Of a stretch of 64,000 nt of DNA, positions 34,792 to 48,700 are shown piece by piece (positions within the stretch are counted from its first letter, which is position 1; each line of letters starts with the position of its first letter). The stretch comes from Liolophura sinensis. Lineage: Eukaryota > Mollusca > Polyplacophora > Chitonida > Chitonidae. Both the position numbers and the translations under genes were made by a program. The notes below the pieces were generated by a model, which was not told the origin of the DNA, ran no database searches, and saw only the letters and a list, made by a program, of their open reading frames with translations. The DNA is taken from the NCBI RefSeq assembly GCF_032854445.1, contig NC_088301.1, positions 18,115,223-18,179,222 of the forward strand, written 5' to 3'.

Positions 34792-34800
34792 ACAAAAATT
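34550..34800 (+). repeat. SINE in the left arm with poly-C/(CA)n tail
   Basis: It has a clear box A (agtggctcagttggttaggg), box B-like gagttcaagtcc, a shortened body and a tail ending in 17 C (34761-34777) and a (CA)n tract. It is absent from the matching place in the right arm (about 39430). Confidence 0.78.
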
Positions 34801-35970
34801 AAAAAATAAAAATAAATCAATACACTATCATGGCAAGTATATTGACGAAACTTACAGGAATCTCACTGGCTGAGTCAAAACACTGAGATCCGGCTACTTT
34901 GTATCTAACTTGTTGATTTGTGCATACTCACATTTGGCATACCCACCAAACATATATAGAGCAGTAGATATAAAATATAAGTGATGAATGAAAAACGTAA
35001 ACAATGCCCAACATCACAACACATGTCACCACATTAAGACGCACAAGCGGGACTGTGGTATGACATACTGAGGCCTCTCTTCTTGTCAGGTGTCTCTATA
35101 TACTGTAAATGGCGACACTAACTAAAAATCATGGAGTTTAGTTATAAATGAAGAGAAAATCGTTCGTGTGCGTGTGCGTGGATGTGCGTGCGTGTGTGTG
35201 TGTGTGTTTGTATATAAACAATTCAGTGTTTTGACTGTATGTGTATCACAGGCATGATGTGCAAGAGTCTGAAGCTGCTATATTACCTACCTGTGTGGGT
35301 TTGTAATGACTACCCAGTACGGGGAACTCTTAGAAACTACACGTGTTTACTTCAAAATGTATATGGACAACATCATTTCAGGCGGTAGATATAAGAGAGG
35401 TCTATAATGAGATTTCACCGCTATTAAACAGGATGTTGGAGTTAATTACCAGAAAATGGAGATGCATTATAGATGAAATCCGTGATAATGATGCATGATA
35501 TAATTTGGAAGGTTAAATGTTTTGTTGTGACAGAATACAATTTAATTTGATACAGATTCCGACCTTGGTGGCAAGGCAAGACTTAATTTAGGTGCAAGTT
35601 AGACCCTACCTGTAAGAGGTGGATCAATTTAGACTTATTGTACGACGGAAAACCCCAAACATACATAGACCTATTTTATACTGTACTATAGGCAATGTAT
35701 TGTAACAGTAAACGAATAGAGTGAAAGCAGACAACACTTGTACTAGTAACTTCCATTCTATAATACATTTATATGTGCCTTGTTTTTGCAACTTTTCCCA
35801 AATGCAAGATGATGTGCTGAATGAAAGTGCTAAATGTGCATGGACTTAAAACTTAAACATTATGATGACCTTTAGATGAGAGCGTGTTGTATAAGGTGAT
35901 CTAACTTGAATTGTAAGTGGCACATTTAATCTTATATTTTTGAACCATTGTGAAATTTCAAGACAAACAT

Positions 35971-37779
35971 TGTTGTTTTGCACTTAGCAAGGATAAGGCC
36001 TTCATTGTAAAATACCGAAGGGGTGATCTTTGCGAACAATGCGTGTGGTGATGATTCAGCTGTTGTTTTACCATTAATTATTTATTTGAACCAAAATTCC
36101 TTTGAATGGCAAGGTGGTATTAAGTAACGCCATGGATGTAAACAGCAGAATGTTCTTAAGAGTCGGACTCTATGGTGGATTGTGCAGAATACTGTACATA
36201 GGCTGTTTCACGATATAGGTATAAGTGTACACGTAATGAGATTACCGTGTTCGTGGCAAACTCAGAGAGTTTTCTATTTGTTGATAGGGGAAGATACTTA
36301 GTAAATTTAGATACAAGTGTCTTTATCGAAATGTTTTATATATGAGTCGGGTCCTACCGTTGTCTTCGTCCAAAGTTTCCGTGATGTTTTAGCATGCAAT
36401 TAGACATATTAGGTGTCGGTATAAACTTCAGTCATAAGGCTAGTATCAGCGACTTAGAGGTCATGCAGCCTGAACTGTTCACACAACGCTTATCATTTCC
36501 CTGCATATAGACATATTAATCAACTATCTGCCGCGGTTTGTGAACCGTTGGTGCCACGTAGAAGAGTCAGGTTTCTTAAACTTTTAAAAGAGACAGAGAC
36601 GGTTTAGCTAGTTGACAAAGGCTTGTAGACGATCCATGGCTTTTTGTCACGGGTGTTTGATTTGGTGGCAAGGAGGCAAAGAGTTATACTGCTGATTGAC
36701 TCGTCAATTGTAGATAATTTCATTAAGACAATGCTGGTGGCCTTTCGATTGATAGCATGGAGACAAACTGAGATTACAAATAGTCGACAACTATAGCACA
36801 CAATTTCGAAGGCTGAAAGTAGACAATATCGGTACACAAATGAAATAAACGTGCAATGTATAGTACTAAAAGACAGTAGTCTGCAGCGCAGTTAAAACAG
36901 CAAAATCACAGTATAGCATTGGTCCCCAGATTGTCGGGCATGCTTGTAGAAGTTAGAGCTGATATTGCAGACAGGGTAGTGGTGAATTCTATCTCAAGGA
37001 GAAAAGAAGGATGAACACGAGTGCAATAGTACCTCATGATTCAGCCAAAAACATAGACAGGTAAAAATTACCTGTCGACACACAGAGATACACTTGCCAT
37101 CCACGAACACAGATTCCCCTCCCAGTTGATTACATCGCAATGTGATATCGAAACTAAATTCCCAACAATAACGTCAAGCCACAGTTTGATAAGAACCTAC
37201 ATTACATAGACGTACATATACATTTGTTTATTTTTTTAACTGGTGCTTCATTTGTACGACGGTCAGCATTATGGTGGAAGGAAATGGGACAGAGGCCAGG
37301 GGAATACCGACGACCATGCGCAGATACGTAAAAATATGTCAGAGTAAGAATGGGCATAGTTCCCTGTACATGTATGGATGCATGCGATCAACCTAGAGGC
37401 TAACGGCGATGTTTCGGAACTGTTTTCTCATGCCACATAAGCGGCACGAATTCCGCGCCTGGAGGTAGGCGGTGTAGATGTTCTTTTCATGTTATTTTTT
37501 TATTTTTGTTTTGTTTTGCAGAGACAGCTATCTGTCAGCAAGGCAATAAATTACGTATAACGTAATATACTGATTATATTATTATACCCAGTTGGACGAG
37601 GTTTGAATGTGCAAAGTGATAGTTTTGTTGTACGAAAACATGAGTGTTGCATGCAGAGATTGATTGTAATCTCCAGATTGGATACAGATAGCTAGGTATA
37701 GACGTTATGTCTTGAAAATGTCGCAAGCAAAATATAAATCTTTTTTTTTTCGAACGCTGGGTCCCATACAACACTTTAA
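35971..37779. other. Central segment of the palindrome
   Basis: This 1.8-kb unique centre would be the loop of a hairpin. It contains a SINE-body fragment at 37245-37330 and no convincing gene. The longest frame (36604-36837, minus) shows no known motif. Confidence 0.6.
37245..37330 (-). repeat. SINE body fragment
   Basis: It carries cagcattatggtggaaggaa and cgacgaccatgcgcag, the conserved SINE body, without a tRNA head. Confidence 0.55.
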
Positions 37780-40700
37780 GTGTTTGTCTTGAAATTTCAG
37801 AATGGTTCAAAAATATGAGATTAAATCTTATACAACACGCTCTCATCTAAAGGTCATCATAATGTTTAAGTTTTAAGTCCATGCGCATTTAGCACTTTCA
37901 TTCAGCACATCATCTTGCATTTGGGAACAGTTGCAAAAACAAGGCACGTATAAATGTATTATAGAATGGAAGTTACTAGTACAACTGTTGTCTGCTTCCA
38001 CTCTATTCGTTTACTGTTACAATACATTGCCTATAGTACAGTATAAAATAGGTCTATGTATGTTTGGGATTTTACGTCGTACAATAAGTCTAAATTTATC
38101 CACCTCTTACAGGTAGGATCTAACTTGCAACTAAATTAAGTCGCCTTGCCTTGCCACCAAAGTCGGAATCTGTATCAAATTGAATTGTATTCTGTCACAA
38201 TAAAACATTTAACCTTCCAAATTATATCATGCATCATTATCACGGATTTCATCTATAATGCATCTCCATTTTCTGGTAATTAACTCTAAAATCCTGTTTA
38301 ATAGCGGTGAAATCTCATTATAGACCTCTCTAATATCTACCGCCTGAAATGATGTTGTCCATATACATTTAGAAGTAAACACGTGTAGTTTCTAAGAGTT
38401 CACCGTACTGGGTAGTCCTTACAAACCTACATAGGTAGCTTCTATATCAGCTTCAGACTCTCGCATATAATACCAGCGATACACATACAGTTAAAACACT
38501 GAACTGTTTATACACAAACACACACACACACATGAAAAATTTCCTTTTCATTTAATACTAAACCTCATGATTATTAGTTCGACACAAATGCTCAACCATG
38601 CGATATCTCTATTGGCAATAGAGAGCCTTTATTCTTTGTAAAGGGAGGCTACAATTATACATAAACACTGCGAACAATATGTATCAAATAGCACTGTCGG
38701 TCCCTAAAGGCCACGAAAATTTCATTTAGTAATAAGAAAACATAGCTTCAGACTCGAAGACTTGCACAGTGTTTGCCTGGCTGCTACCTAATCGTTTCTC
38801 CCAACCCTAGTTCACTGGCGCATGTTATTCCGACTAAATTTAACTACTGATCCGATTTTAGTGTACAGTAAAGTATACAATGTGTAGAGACAACTGGCAA
38901 GAAGAAAGGCTTCAACATGTCATATCGGAATCTCGCTTGTCCGTATATGTTATGTCTGTATTTGTATATCGGCTTGGTGGGTATGCCCAAACGTGCCCTA
39001 GACAGATCAACTAGTTAGAAGCAGAGTAGCCCGATCTCAGTGTTTTGACTCATACTTGCCATTTTTGTGTATTGTATATTCTTCATCAATTGGCCGCGGG
39101 CTGCATGCAAACTGGTGCGTTATTCCCGGCTCATTCTACTATAACCCATGTACTAAATCAAGCTGAAAATGACTTTAAATTAAAGTCAGTTAGAGTGCTT
39201 AGAATTAGAGTGCCTATGGTTTCTTTAAAATAGAAGGAATACACTACAAACACGCAAGGGGAAACACCTGATTAATGTCTTACTATTTCACAGCGTATCA
39301 CATCCAACATTTAAAATATTATGAATTAACTTTGTCACAAATCTCAAAGAGAAAACAAAACATATACATAAATGAGGTAAAGTATATTTGACATTATATG
39401 TTCGAATTGAGCGACAAAAATTTGTCATGACAACTATTTTGAAGTCTTAACCTTGTTAAGGCTCACAGCTTTATAAGGGCTATACTGAAAAATTACATAT
39501 TTTCAAACATATTGATATGCTCAACGTGCCTTTATGTAACCCGAATATACGTGTTTTCAGTAAAATGTTTGTAATAGCAACAATTCTACAAGTCATGATT
39601 CGCCAGTCTAGAATGTTTCTTTATTCAAAGTGCATGATGAATGTGTGTCGAATATTACTATATCTCTAAAAACAAGTCATGGCGATTTTGATTCACTTGT
39701 GGTGGGAATTTCAAGAATACTCTAAATAAACCAGTTCACGATGGTAAATTTAGACGAAAACGTTCTGTGTACTAATCAGATCTCAGTTTAGAACTATTTG
39801 TTTAGTTTTACTTCTTAGCCATTCTTATACATTCAAAAGGCATGCAGTCAAAAAATAAACCTGTGGTGCTGCGGCTGGAATGACAGCTTGACACTGTAAG
39901 AAGAACCAAGCACAACAGAACTTAAAAGAACGTCACGAGTGGCTACAGAATAAAGTCGGGATCGGGCTTTCACTGCAGGCCTATGTTATATTAAATTCCT
40001 GTAAGTATATTGAGTCTGAGGTTCTTTGTGGTTATGTGAAGGGGAAACGCCTTGCGGCTTTAGTTATATGTAAACTGTATGTAACGAATTCTTCACTGTA
40101 GTTTGTTGGGTCCAGTTTCAATGTCGATAAAGACGAATACTCAGCACGATCAGTGTGCCATTGACGGAGTTTGGTGTATTGGTAGACAGGTTCTTCTGTA
40201 AATATATATCAACGTATGCATGAGTATTTCATCGCGCGTCTGAACAGACTGGACATGCATTAAAGACCTAGTCCCCACCACAGTCACCTAAACAAGGCTC
40301 ATGCAGCCGCCCAAGAGTTCATTAAATGTTTTTTTCTTCTCTTATCTAGGAAGATCTTACTTCTCGAGGCATGTGAGACTGGTTGACATAAACAATTTTT
40401 TCCAGCACGTTGGCTATCGCTGTACAGTCGGTCTAAATTTATGCACTGTTTAATGTTAGGGCCAAGCATATATCGCAATTAAGTTGTCCAGTCTTGCTGC
40501 CGAGAGTCTACATTGGTGTGCAATAAACAAAAATGAATGCTATTATGTCAAAAGTGAATTTACAACCTCTCGACATGTAGCATGCATGTTTAATCCCGGG
40601 TATTTCATCTACACTGCAAATCCATTTGTGGTAACTATCTCTAATGTCACATCTTGTTTAATAGAAAATCAGTCCATAAGAAAAGCGATCGCCATACCAC

Positions 40701-42664
40701 TCCAATGACCTTAACTAACCAACGCCGCGCTCAGTTCCTTCAAAATAACTCACATCTTTGGAAGAGTTTATTGTATCCTTTTGTAGTATTCAGCTAATCT
40801 CGCAAATTGGCCGTCCAACACTCAGCAAGTCCTACCAGTAAGATGAGGCAAGAATGGAATTTACAGACAAAAAAACAATTAGCGAAACTTGAGTATACAG
40901 GTGAAAATTACACGATTATCCTTGTTCTTGCGACCTTGCGTACATTTCAAATAAAAGTTGTTACTGGCTTAACAAAAAAACTGCACGGACATGTATTCTT
41001 CAAAATTTAAAAAAGTATTTAAAATCTATATGCCACTGTTACATGATTTACACGTGATTTCTTTACTGTTTTGTTGAACTTTCGTACGACCATGCATCAA
41101 TCGGAAAGAGATTAGAAGTTAATATTGCTGTTTGAAAACCACGTGTCTTATTTAACATCTATAGGTTGCGGCCTCATAGTCACCCGTCCAAGCACCAGAC
41201 TCATACCCGAAGTGTGTATTTCGACAGTTTTCACCACAAACTGTATCTTTTTTCTTAAGTACTTAAATGAATGTCTGCAAAAACAATTGCTCGCCTTAGG
41301 GTATAACAGCTTAAACTTTTTTCAAACATGCACAATTAGCCTTTTCTTTTGATTTTAAACAGCTCATCCAGATACAATTTGTTTACCTACGTAGGTGATT
41401 TATTTCCTGTATGAGATCTACCAGCAATGTACACTATAGTTATCTACACTTTTCCCCAAAGTGTCTGTTAGTATAGTAAATGTACATTAAAGCTAGAGTT
41501 GCATAAGACGCTCAACGCCAAAGGGGTATTCTTAATATGCACTGAAACTACAGTAATGCTAAAATTCTCTGTTAACGTTACAACGCACTAGCGTTATAGT
41601 CAATACCATTTGTTCTCAAAGCTGTTTTTCTCCCAATTATACGTTAGTTATTGTGCTTGGTAAGAGTTTGTACATAAGCGAATTTGTGTTCTTTTTGTGA
41701 GGTAAAAAGACTACATATTTTACTGGTTAAGCTGTCTGGCGACGAATTGTTCGCTAATGTCGAATACACCAGTTGTCAAAATTCCTTTTGCATACTGGTT
41801 ATTACCAGATCTTATCTCTACCGGTCACACGCTGTGATTATTTCCGTGTTCATAGTTTGAGCGTGAGCAATAATAACTAGTCATGCTTCTCGAATGTCTA
41901 TAACATTTTACGCCGTGGAGCTGTTACATAAAACATACTGGAACAATTTAGAGCAGTTCAGTATACAGTTCATATTATTCAAACAAAAGTTGCACGCATA
42001 ACCCAGACGGGTGAGTGTCATTTATAGCATGAAAACTTTGCAATTAAAGTTGCCATGCTGACGATTGTTTGGTCGTCTTGACTCTTCTAAGAATGTATAT
42101 TGCCTTTATCAGCGACTTGTGTTGTTTATGCGTACGCTAATGTGACAATTGTGAGAATTTTAATTAAACTTTCGTTCTTCACTGAGTGTAAGCAATCTTT
42201 TCTAATTATTATCTTCTGAACAATGCCTAGTTAATTAGAGTTTTTCCTCATTTGGGAAAGGTTTACTGTAAAGCAGTTTTGTAGATATCCGCCGTCGAAC
42301 AGTTTTTTTAAATGCCAAAGACGCGCTAAGGTTGTCCCGAGGAGCGCTTGATTATAAATATACCAGGGCGAGTATCTACGTCACATCCGTTCTTCTTCAT
42401 TTAACAAACTCACACGCACAATTCGAGTTCCAACTGTCGGAATACATTCGCCCATCTGTTCCGAGCTTGGCTAATGACCAATCAACAGCACTTATGTACT
42501 ACTAGGCCTTCTACTCCCCCGCTCTCCCTCACGCCCACACTCCCTTCATCTGCATGCATTAAATATTTGAGGTGACCATCACATATTTTTTTAATTACAT
42601 TTTTAGTTCATTTTTACTTTTCCAAAATACAACTGGAACTGTCTATACAGACTGTATAACTACT
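37780..42664 (-). repeat. Right arm of the palindrome
   Basis: This is the inverted partner of the left arm. For example, 38260-38510 pairs with 35170-35480 and 42290-42370 pairs with 30435-30465 plus 31340-31400. It has small private insertions around 40860-41100. No gene is recognised. Confidence 0.78.
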
Positions 42665-43075
42665 TACAAACCATCGTCTACCATCGTGTGCTCTTTGTGA
42701 CTACAAATCGTTGTCAACCATTGTCTGGTCTTTGTGACTATAAACCGTCGTCTACAATCATGTCGTCTTGGTGACTATAAACCGTCGTCTACAATCATGT
42801 GGTCTTAGTGACTATAAACCGTCGTCTACAATCACGTGGTCTTGGTGACTATAAGCCGTCGTCTACAATCGTGTGCTCTTTGTGACTATAAACCGTCGTT
42901 TACCATCTTGTGGTGTTCATGAGTACAAACCGTCGTCTACCATCTTGTGATCTTCGTATCTACACACCGTCGTCTACTATCGTGCGGTGTTCATGGCCAC
43001 AAAACGTCGTCTACTATGGTGTGGTCTTCGTGACTACAAATCGCCGTCTACCATCGTGTGGACGAACGCCGCTTA
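42665..43075 (+). repeat. Minisatellite, right part
   Basis: The same 36-37-bp unit family as at 29190-30188, in the same orientation (gactataaaccgtcgtctac), about eleven units without the 182-bp higher-order pattern. Same orientation on both sides of an inverted structure indicates one array split by insertion. Confidence 0.85.
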
Positions 43076-43236
43076 CAGACCACTTGTCTCACACCATTGT
43101 GGTTAGCATATCTCTACATCACTCATGCTAAACTTTATCAGTAATTTGCCAAAGGTCGCTGGATTATCTCCCGCATCTTCGGTTTCTTTCAGGAATAAAA
43201 CTGACCACCGTTTTGTGCGTTAAAAATTCTTGAGTA

Positions 43237-43345
43237 TTGAGAAGCCTCAGTGGTCGAGGGGTTAAGTGTGGCACAATGGCCCGGGGACATCTCTCTAATG
43301 TGACCACTGAGAGCTCAAGTCAAGCTCATGCTGGCTAACTCCGCT
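43237..43345 (+). repeat. tRNA-headed SINE fragment
   Basis: The head gcctcagtggtcgaggggtt and the B-box-like gagctcaagtcaagctcatg are followed by a few bases of the body. It is probably a different subfamily from the other SINEs because the head differs. Confidence 0.55.
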
Positions 43346-45053
43346 TAGCCTCAACTAAAATGCTGGGAAATATTTATCAAATATTTTCCAGCAAAGAAAG
43401 GTTTATCATACAGTAACTGAAAGTCATGCGCACAAATATCGTCATATGGTGATTTTAGATTTTTAATTTTACAATGATATAAAGTCATGTCTTAATTGAG
43501 AGTAAGCAGAGTTCTGGGGAAAAGTACAACCTACTGCGTTACCTCCTTTGAGTGCCATTAAGCTCACATATGATTGGCAAAGTACAGTGTGCACTATCAT
43601 CCACAAGACTCGTCTAAATGACAAGTGACATGATTTACCCAGCCATTTTGCTAGTTTCTTGTGTTTTGATTCAGTATCACTACGCATAAAGAGCGCATGA
43701 GTCTGAGTTAAGTGATATCTACCTATAAATCAAATTAATCATTCAAGTATATATCAGGTGATAAAAATGATAACCTCTGAAGTTTCCCTGATATTAAATA
43801 CATCAACTTTTGTTAACATCAGTACATAGAAAAAAACAGTACACGAATGTATACAGCAAATGAACAATATTTTTAATTAATTAAACGCGTGAAAAACAAA
43901 TCTTTGCAACAGACAAAAGTGCCTTGTGCTGAACTGTAACATACATAAATATGTTTATGCAAACAACTTATATAAAAACCGTCTTATAATGTTAACTCAT
44001 ATACATTTAAAGACTTAAATCGCCCCGTTTATGCGATAAACTCATGCAATTGACGACATAAATGAATACATTTATATAAAAAATGGAAGTATTTATAAAA
44101 TACTGCGTGTATTTGTAAAAAAAATATCCATGTGTTCTTCGCGAGTTTTTGACAAATAAGCACACCTTTTAACATGTTAAACGTTAATTATAATGTACGT
44201 TCTACTAATCAACACGTATACACCGCCCTATTACAGCGTGATAACGTTACAGCGTGATTTAGGCTAAAAGTGGAATTCAGGAGTTCTGAATACCCTGCCT
44301 GAAGGTAAAATGATTGTTTAGTCTTCCTTACGTCGTACGCTTTGTTTATGCACCTTTGACGTAGTACATAACGTTGGGATACCATGGAGAGTTCTTGGTC
44401 AGACCCTCTATCAGGACATTGAATAATTTTACTTCAAATATATTAACGAAGACTCAGACTATCTTGAAGATCCTCAACAAAAATTACGATCAACATCAGT
44501 TCAGATATAATCCCTTCTCGATATTTTAGTATTTATACCAAGAAAATACACGCTGCAATCGGAAGTATACAATTGATCATCTAGACTGGAGAAACATACG
44601 GAGGTTTCAATACTACAAAGTTAGAAATCTCCTGGGCGTAAATTTATTAAGCGCTTCAACAATCAGATCACGAGAGTCAAAATGTAGTTGCAAAGTCAGA
44701 AATTGCAAATAATGTCTTATTAGATGGCACATCATATAAACACTTCTCGCCTTATACCTTTTATTAGATACCGGTGTTTATTCATAAAAAACTATGTTTT
44801 GTAACTTTAGGGATGTGTTTCCAAACTGTCCCAGATATGTGTTTAAAAACAAAACACTTATTTTTTCTGCTTGTATTCCATGCACCATAGCAAACAGACA
44901 ACTGCTTCTCTGTTACTTGTTCCCAATTTTATTTGTCGTTTGTATATCATATCCTTTATATTCTTTCAGGAAAGGTGTTTTGAGCTGTTTTGGTAATTGC
45001 AATTATCTGTTCAGAAGATCACATCATTGTCTTGCTCGACATTCGCGCCAAAC
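43346..45053. other. Intergenic, no gene seen
   Basis: AT-rich sequence up to the start of the duplicated unit at 45054. A 103-codon frame at 44794-45105 crosses the duplication boundary and has no recognisable domain, so I do not call it a gene. Confidence 0.5.
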
Positions 45054-45587
45054 TTCCCAGTCCCAGAAAGCCCCAGTTGTTGTTCAGATGTGTATTGGCA
45101 GTTAAGACCGGTATTAAATTTAGTCTGGACTAAATGCCATTAGATTTGCATGAGGTGAAATCCAATATATCGGTTTTAGATTTTGCTATCGTAAACTGGG
45201 AAGCATAAACTGTTTTAAATTCAGTACATCGTCAATAATACACCCTTTAATGACATTTGCCATGTAACTGGGTAAAACCAGCAATGTTTCTAGACGCCGA
45301 TGGCGACATTCTCTTCTTGGATGAAACGCGATGACGACCTGTAATGAAATATTATCCAATCAAAATTCGACAAACACAATGACAGCACTGCATGTGACGT
45401 CTGCCATGAGACTTAATTTACCTCAGTTAGGGTTGATTTTAGTTTTCATCACATTTGATACACAATCACATTAAAATGGCACAAATGGACCAGATGTCGG
45501 AGAGGTTTTATTAACCAGGATAATATCGGTTTTTGCAGAAATATAATATAACAGCCTGTACATTGTTTTCAAGATCTCTGTGTCTTA
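45054..45587 (-). other. 3' flank / probable 3' UTR of receptor gene B
   Basis: It matches 1506-2158 beside gene A. The homology starts here, at the base where the BEL LTR ends in the other copy, so the sequence to the left is the native flank expected beyond that retroelement. Confidence 0.6.
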
Positions 45588-45789
45588 TTACAGATTGACG
45601 TATTCACGAATGGCTTCATAGGGGGGATCTTCACAAGAATTTTCATCACGTGTATCATACAAGCTTGACGGCTCAGACATTTCACTTTTATTCATATCTT
45701 CTGCGCGAACGGAGCTCTCCTCTGCTGGAGTACTGTTTGGTCCAGGGACTTTAGCACCACCTGTCTGTACAAGTTGCGGTTTTCTGCGG
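45588..45789 (-). CDS. Gene B exon 8: cytoplasmic tail
   Basis: It encodes 66 residues, ending in LYDTRDENSC, PYEAI and EYVNL, then TAA instead of the TGA of gene A. Compared with A the region before Tyr381 varies (SSVRAEDMNK versus SSVPAEVTSR) while the tyrosine cluster is kept, which suggests constraint on signalling motifs. Confidence 0.86.
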
Positions 45790-48700
45790 CTAATGGAAAA
45801 AATGGGATGACCATGAGGCAAAAAAATAAAACCACAATGAATACTTGTGTATCACAAATTTAAAACATCTATTTCATACTATGCTGTATATAGTAAATTT
45901 GAGACCTAGTGCGTTCTGTTCCTTTTCCGAAAACCCTGACAGTAGTAGCAGTACATGTATTACTCATAAAGCGATTGTACACAGGTTTAAAACTAGTGCA
46001 GACTTACATCATAACAATGATAATGACTCCGGTGATCATGACAACAAGAGATATTCCGACAGCACTTCCGGCAATCACTCCCGTGTAATCCTTAGAGTTA
46101 TCTGATAAGTCTGAAACGTTAAAATCAAAATAAGTTTGTAAATAAGTATTTAGAATGGAATTAGGGTGGTGTGTTGTTAGATCCTGGAGTAGAGGATATA
46201 GGGTCGTGTGAAGTTAGCCCTGGAGTAGAGGGGTTGTAAGCTGTTAATTGATGGGGTAGAGGAATATTATGCTGTTAGCTCCTGGAGTAGAGGGTATAGG
46301 GTTGTGTGCTGTTAGCCCTGGAGTTGAGGGTATTATGGCGTAAGCTGTTAGTTTATGCCATAGAGCATATGGGGTCCAAAAGTGTTAGCTTCTGGCGTTG
46401 ATGATACAGGTCGTGTACTGTTAGCCCCTGGCATAGTGGATAGGCATGTAAGGCCTTAAGCTCTTACCATCTAACCCGATAGCGTCATACATGTTTTCAA
46501 CACAATATGACTATTAGACAACGTGCTCACATTGCTGTAGATAGAAGATCATTTCTGGATCATAGTGGATCACAATTTATGTAAACATTTTAGTTCGACA
46601 CTCCCAAAGGCCTGGTTTGATTTCGTAAACAATATATCAACTTCATTGTTCTTTGAAATGTCCCGATGTTGGATATAGACTAGTGACAAAGAAGTGTGCA
46701 GAAGTATCAGTTGAAAAAAACTGTCGGAAAGGTTTGGGTCGAAACAGACATTCGTATAATGTACCAGCCGTAAACCAAAATAAACGCTCCCGGTCAATAA
46801 ACGCAAGGGCTGTTTCCAAAACCACAGTTAAGACAAACTACCAAAGAACTGCGAAAATATATGGAGTACGAAAATAGGACGCAATCATGCGAAGAGAAAT
46901 AGTCAGTAGTTTTTAATGATGTATGAAAGGCGAAATCCATGTTCTAGGCCACTGAGTGAAATCAGTATTCAAATCGTGAACCGTGCTAGAATATAAATTG
47001 TCAATAGTGAAATATGTACCGTATCTCAGTCGCGCGTTGATTGCGACTGCTCATATATTCAACTGGACGATCTATTTCAACATTATGAATATAACAGCCC
47101 TACCCTCGTGTTACGTACATTCATGAAACAGAGTCAGAGATTTTGCATGGTCTGTCGGTGTCTGCTCACAAGAGAATTATGCTCATTGCATAACTTTAGG
47201 CTAGATGTGTACACGCCATATGCAGGACCCTTCGGTATATTGCTGTCCAAGTAATACACCAAGTATTTATAATGTAAAAAAAATGAAACTGTCGCTGTTC
47301 TTTTACAGACTGCGGAGTTTGCTTTGGCCTTTGTACAAATGCAGGTTGAGATAAGATGTACCATCTGGACAGTCGGGGGTTTCCTTTAGCGAAGGCAGAC
47401 ATATCTCTTTCACAGGCTTTGTTATACATGGATTGTTTAGAAATACCCGATCATCAATATACCGTTTAGTGAATGAACAAAATTGGGCCTGGTAAGGTAT
47501 TACTCCTTAACAGTTTCTGTATAGTCATATTCATACGAGAAGAGGTATGTCAGCCAAAAGGGGGGCACAATTGGTACCCATCGGTACACAATCTATACAC
47601 AGTTGATATATGGTTTCCCGGAATTTCACATAAATGTTATTAATGAAAAACTCATGTAAGTGGTGGAACTAAAGAAGTCTTTGTTGCCTTTGACATCAAT
47701 GTAGCGGTGACCATTTTTTTAAAAATTAAACACCGATACAATTAGTAATAAAATAATATCAATTAAATGTGTGTGAAGAATTGTAGTTTGAGAGTGGGGA
47801 ACTCCCAATGAGAGACGCCCTTATGATGTATGTGTATCTGACTATAACATGGCAGAAAACCTACCAAAATCATGTATATATCACCTCGTTTAACAGAGAA
47901 ACGGACGGGTGCATACACTGATTAGCTACTTAGAACAGGCTTTGTGCTTTTATCTTTTTCCACACAGGATACAGAAACCTAAAACTATGTATATGGCGTT
48001 GCAGTCGAATCTTCGAACAAGTTTGATTCTCAGATATACAGCAGAGCCGTTACTGAACCTTACATTTTCTCAGGTTCCAGCTGAATCAATTGAAGTCTTA
48101 TTAATAGTTTTCTCTCACAATGTACGCAGTGGTGTACGTATATTTATTGGGCATCAAAGGTAAAGTAGAAATGCTACAGAGATAGATCAACACTCGCATT
48201 TTGCACCAGACCTTCAGGTACACGGGTTAATTTTACTGGTTCATTAATCAACAGTTCCAAAAAAATAACCTGAATTGTCTAAAGGTAAATAATCTTTTTT
48301 GAAAATCAAATATTAAATTCAGTAGTCAACAGTTCCAAAAAATAGCCTGGATTGTCTAGGTAAACAATCTTTTTTTAACATGAAATATGAGACTAACGCA
48401 TTTTAACAGGTTAACACAAATATCTCATTTATTTCCAGTAGGGCTTGGCTTTTGGAAGTGCTGTTGAGTACTCTAGAACACATTCACCTCGTGTTGTCCT
48501 CATCTTCTGCTAATCCTCAGGTAATAATAACTCTTATCACCTAGTTGCTTACGAGTTATGCGGAGTATCACATCGCAAATAACACTACTGTAAATAAAAT
48601 GTTTACGAAATGAATAGACCAGCATTATGGTGGGAGGAAACCAAGCAGAGCCCCGGGGAAATACACGATCATCCGCAGGTTGCAGGCAGACCTTCCTAAG

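Larger units (their letters stand above)
30189..35970 (+). repeat. Left arm of the palindrome
   Basis: This arm pairs with the reverse complement of 37780-42664, with visible divergence (my rough estimate is 80-90% identity in aligned blocks). It carries three private changes: an insertion at about 30461-31339, an internal tandem duplication (31990-32840) and a SINE (34550-34785). Open frames inside it, such as 33562-33786, have no family resemblance. Confidence 0.78.
30189..42664. mobile_element. 12.5-kb palindromic element with giant terminal inverted repeats
   Basis: The two ends are inverted copies (left AGTAGTTATATAGTCTG; right end gives AGTAGTTATACAGTCTG on the other strand). Inverted homology continues inward to about 35970 on the left and 37780 on the right, around a central 1.8 kb. 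It sits inside a minisatellite and is bordered by TATAAA (30183-30188) and TACAAA (42665-42670), a 6-bp target duplication given normal unit variation. No transposase, integrase, DNA polymerase or capsid-like frame is visible. A 6-bp duplication with 5'-AG ends recalls Polinton/Maverick elements, and the arm size recalls foldback elements. Both are analogies only. Confidence 0.72.

Noticed and set aside
30189-42664. Polinton/Maverick identity
   Set aside because: Only the 6-bp duplication and 5'-AG start fit. No DNA polymerase B, integrase, ATPase or capsid frame was found and the arms are far too long.
44794-45105. 103-codon plus-strand frame as a gene
   Set aside because: It crosses the duplication boundary into the 3' flank of gene B, has no counterpart frame in the other copy and no domain features beyond chance hydrophobic residues.
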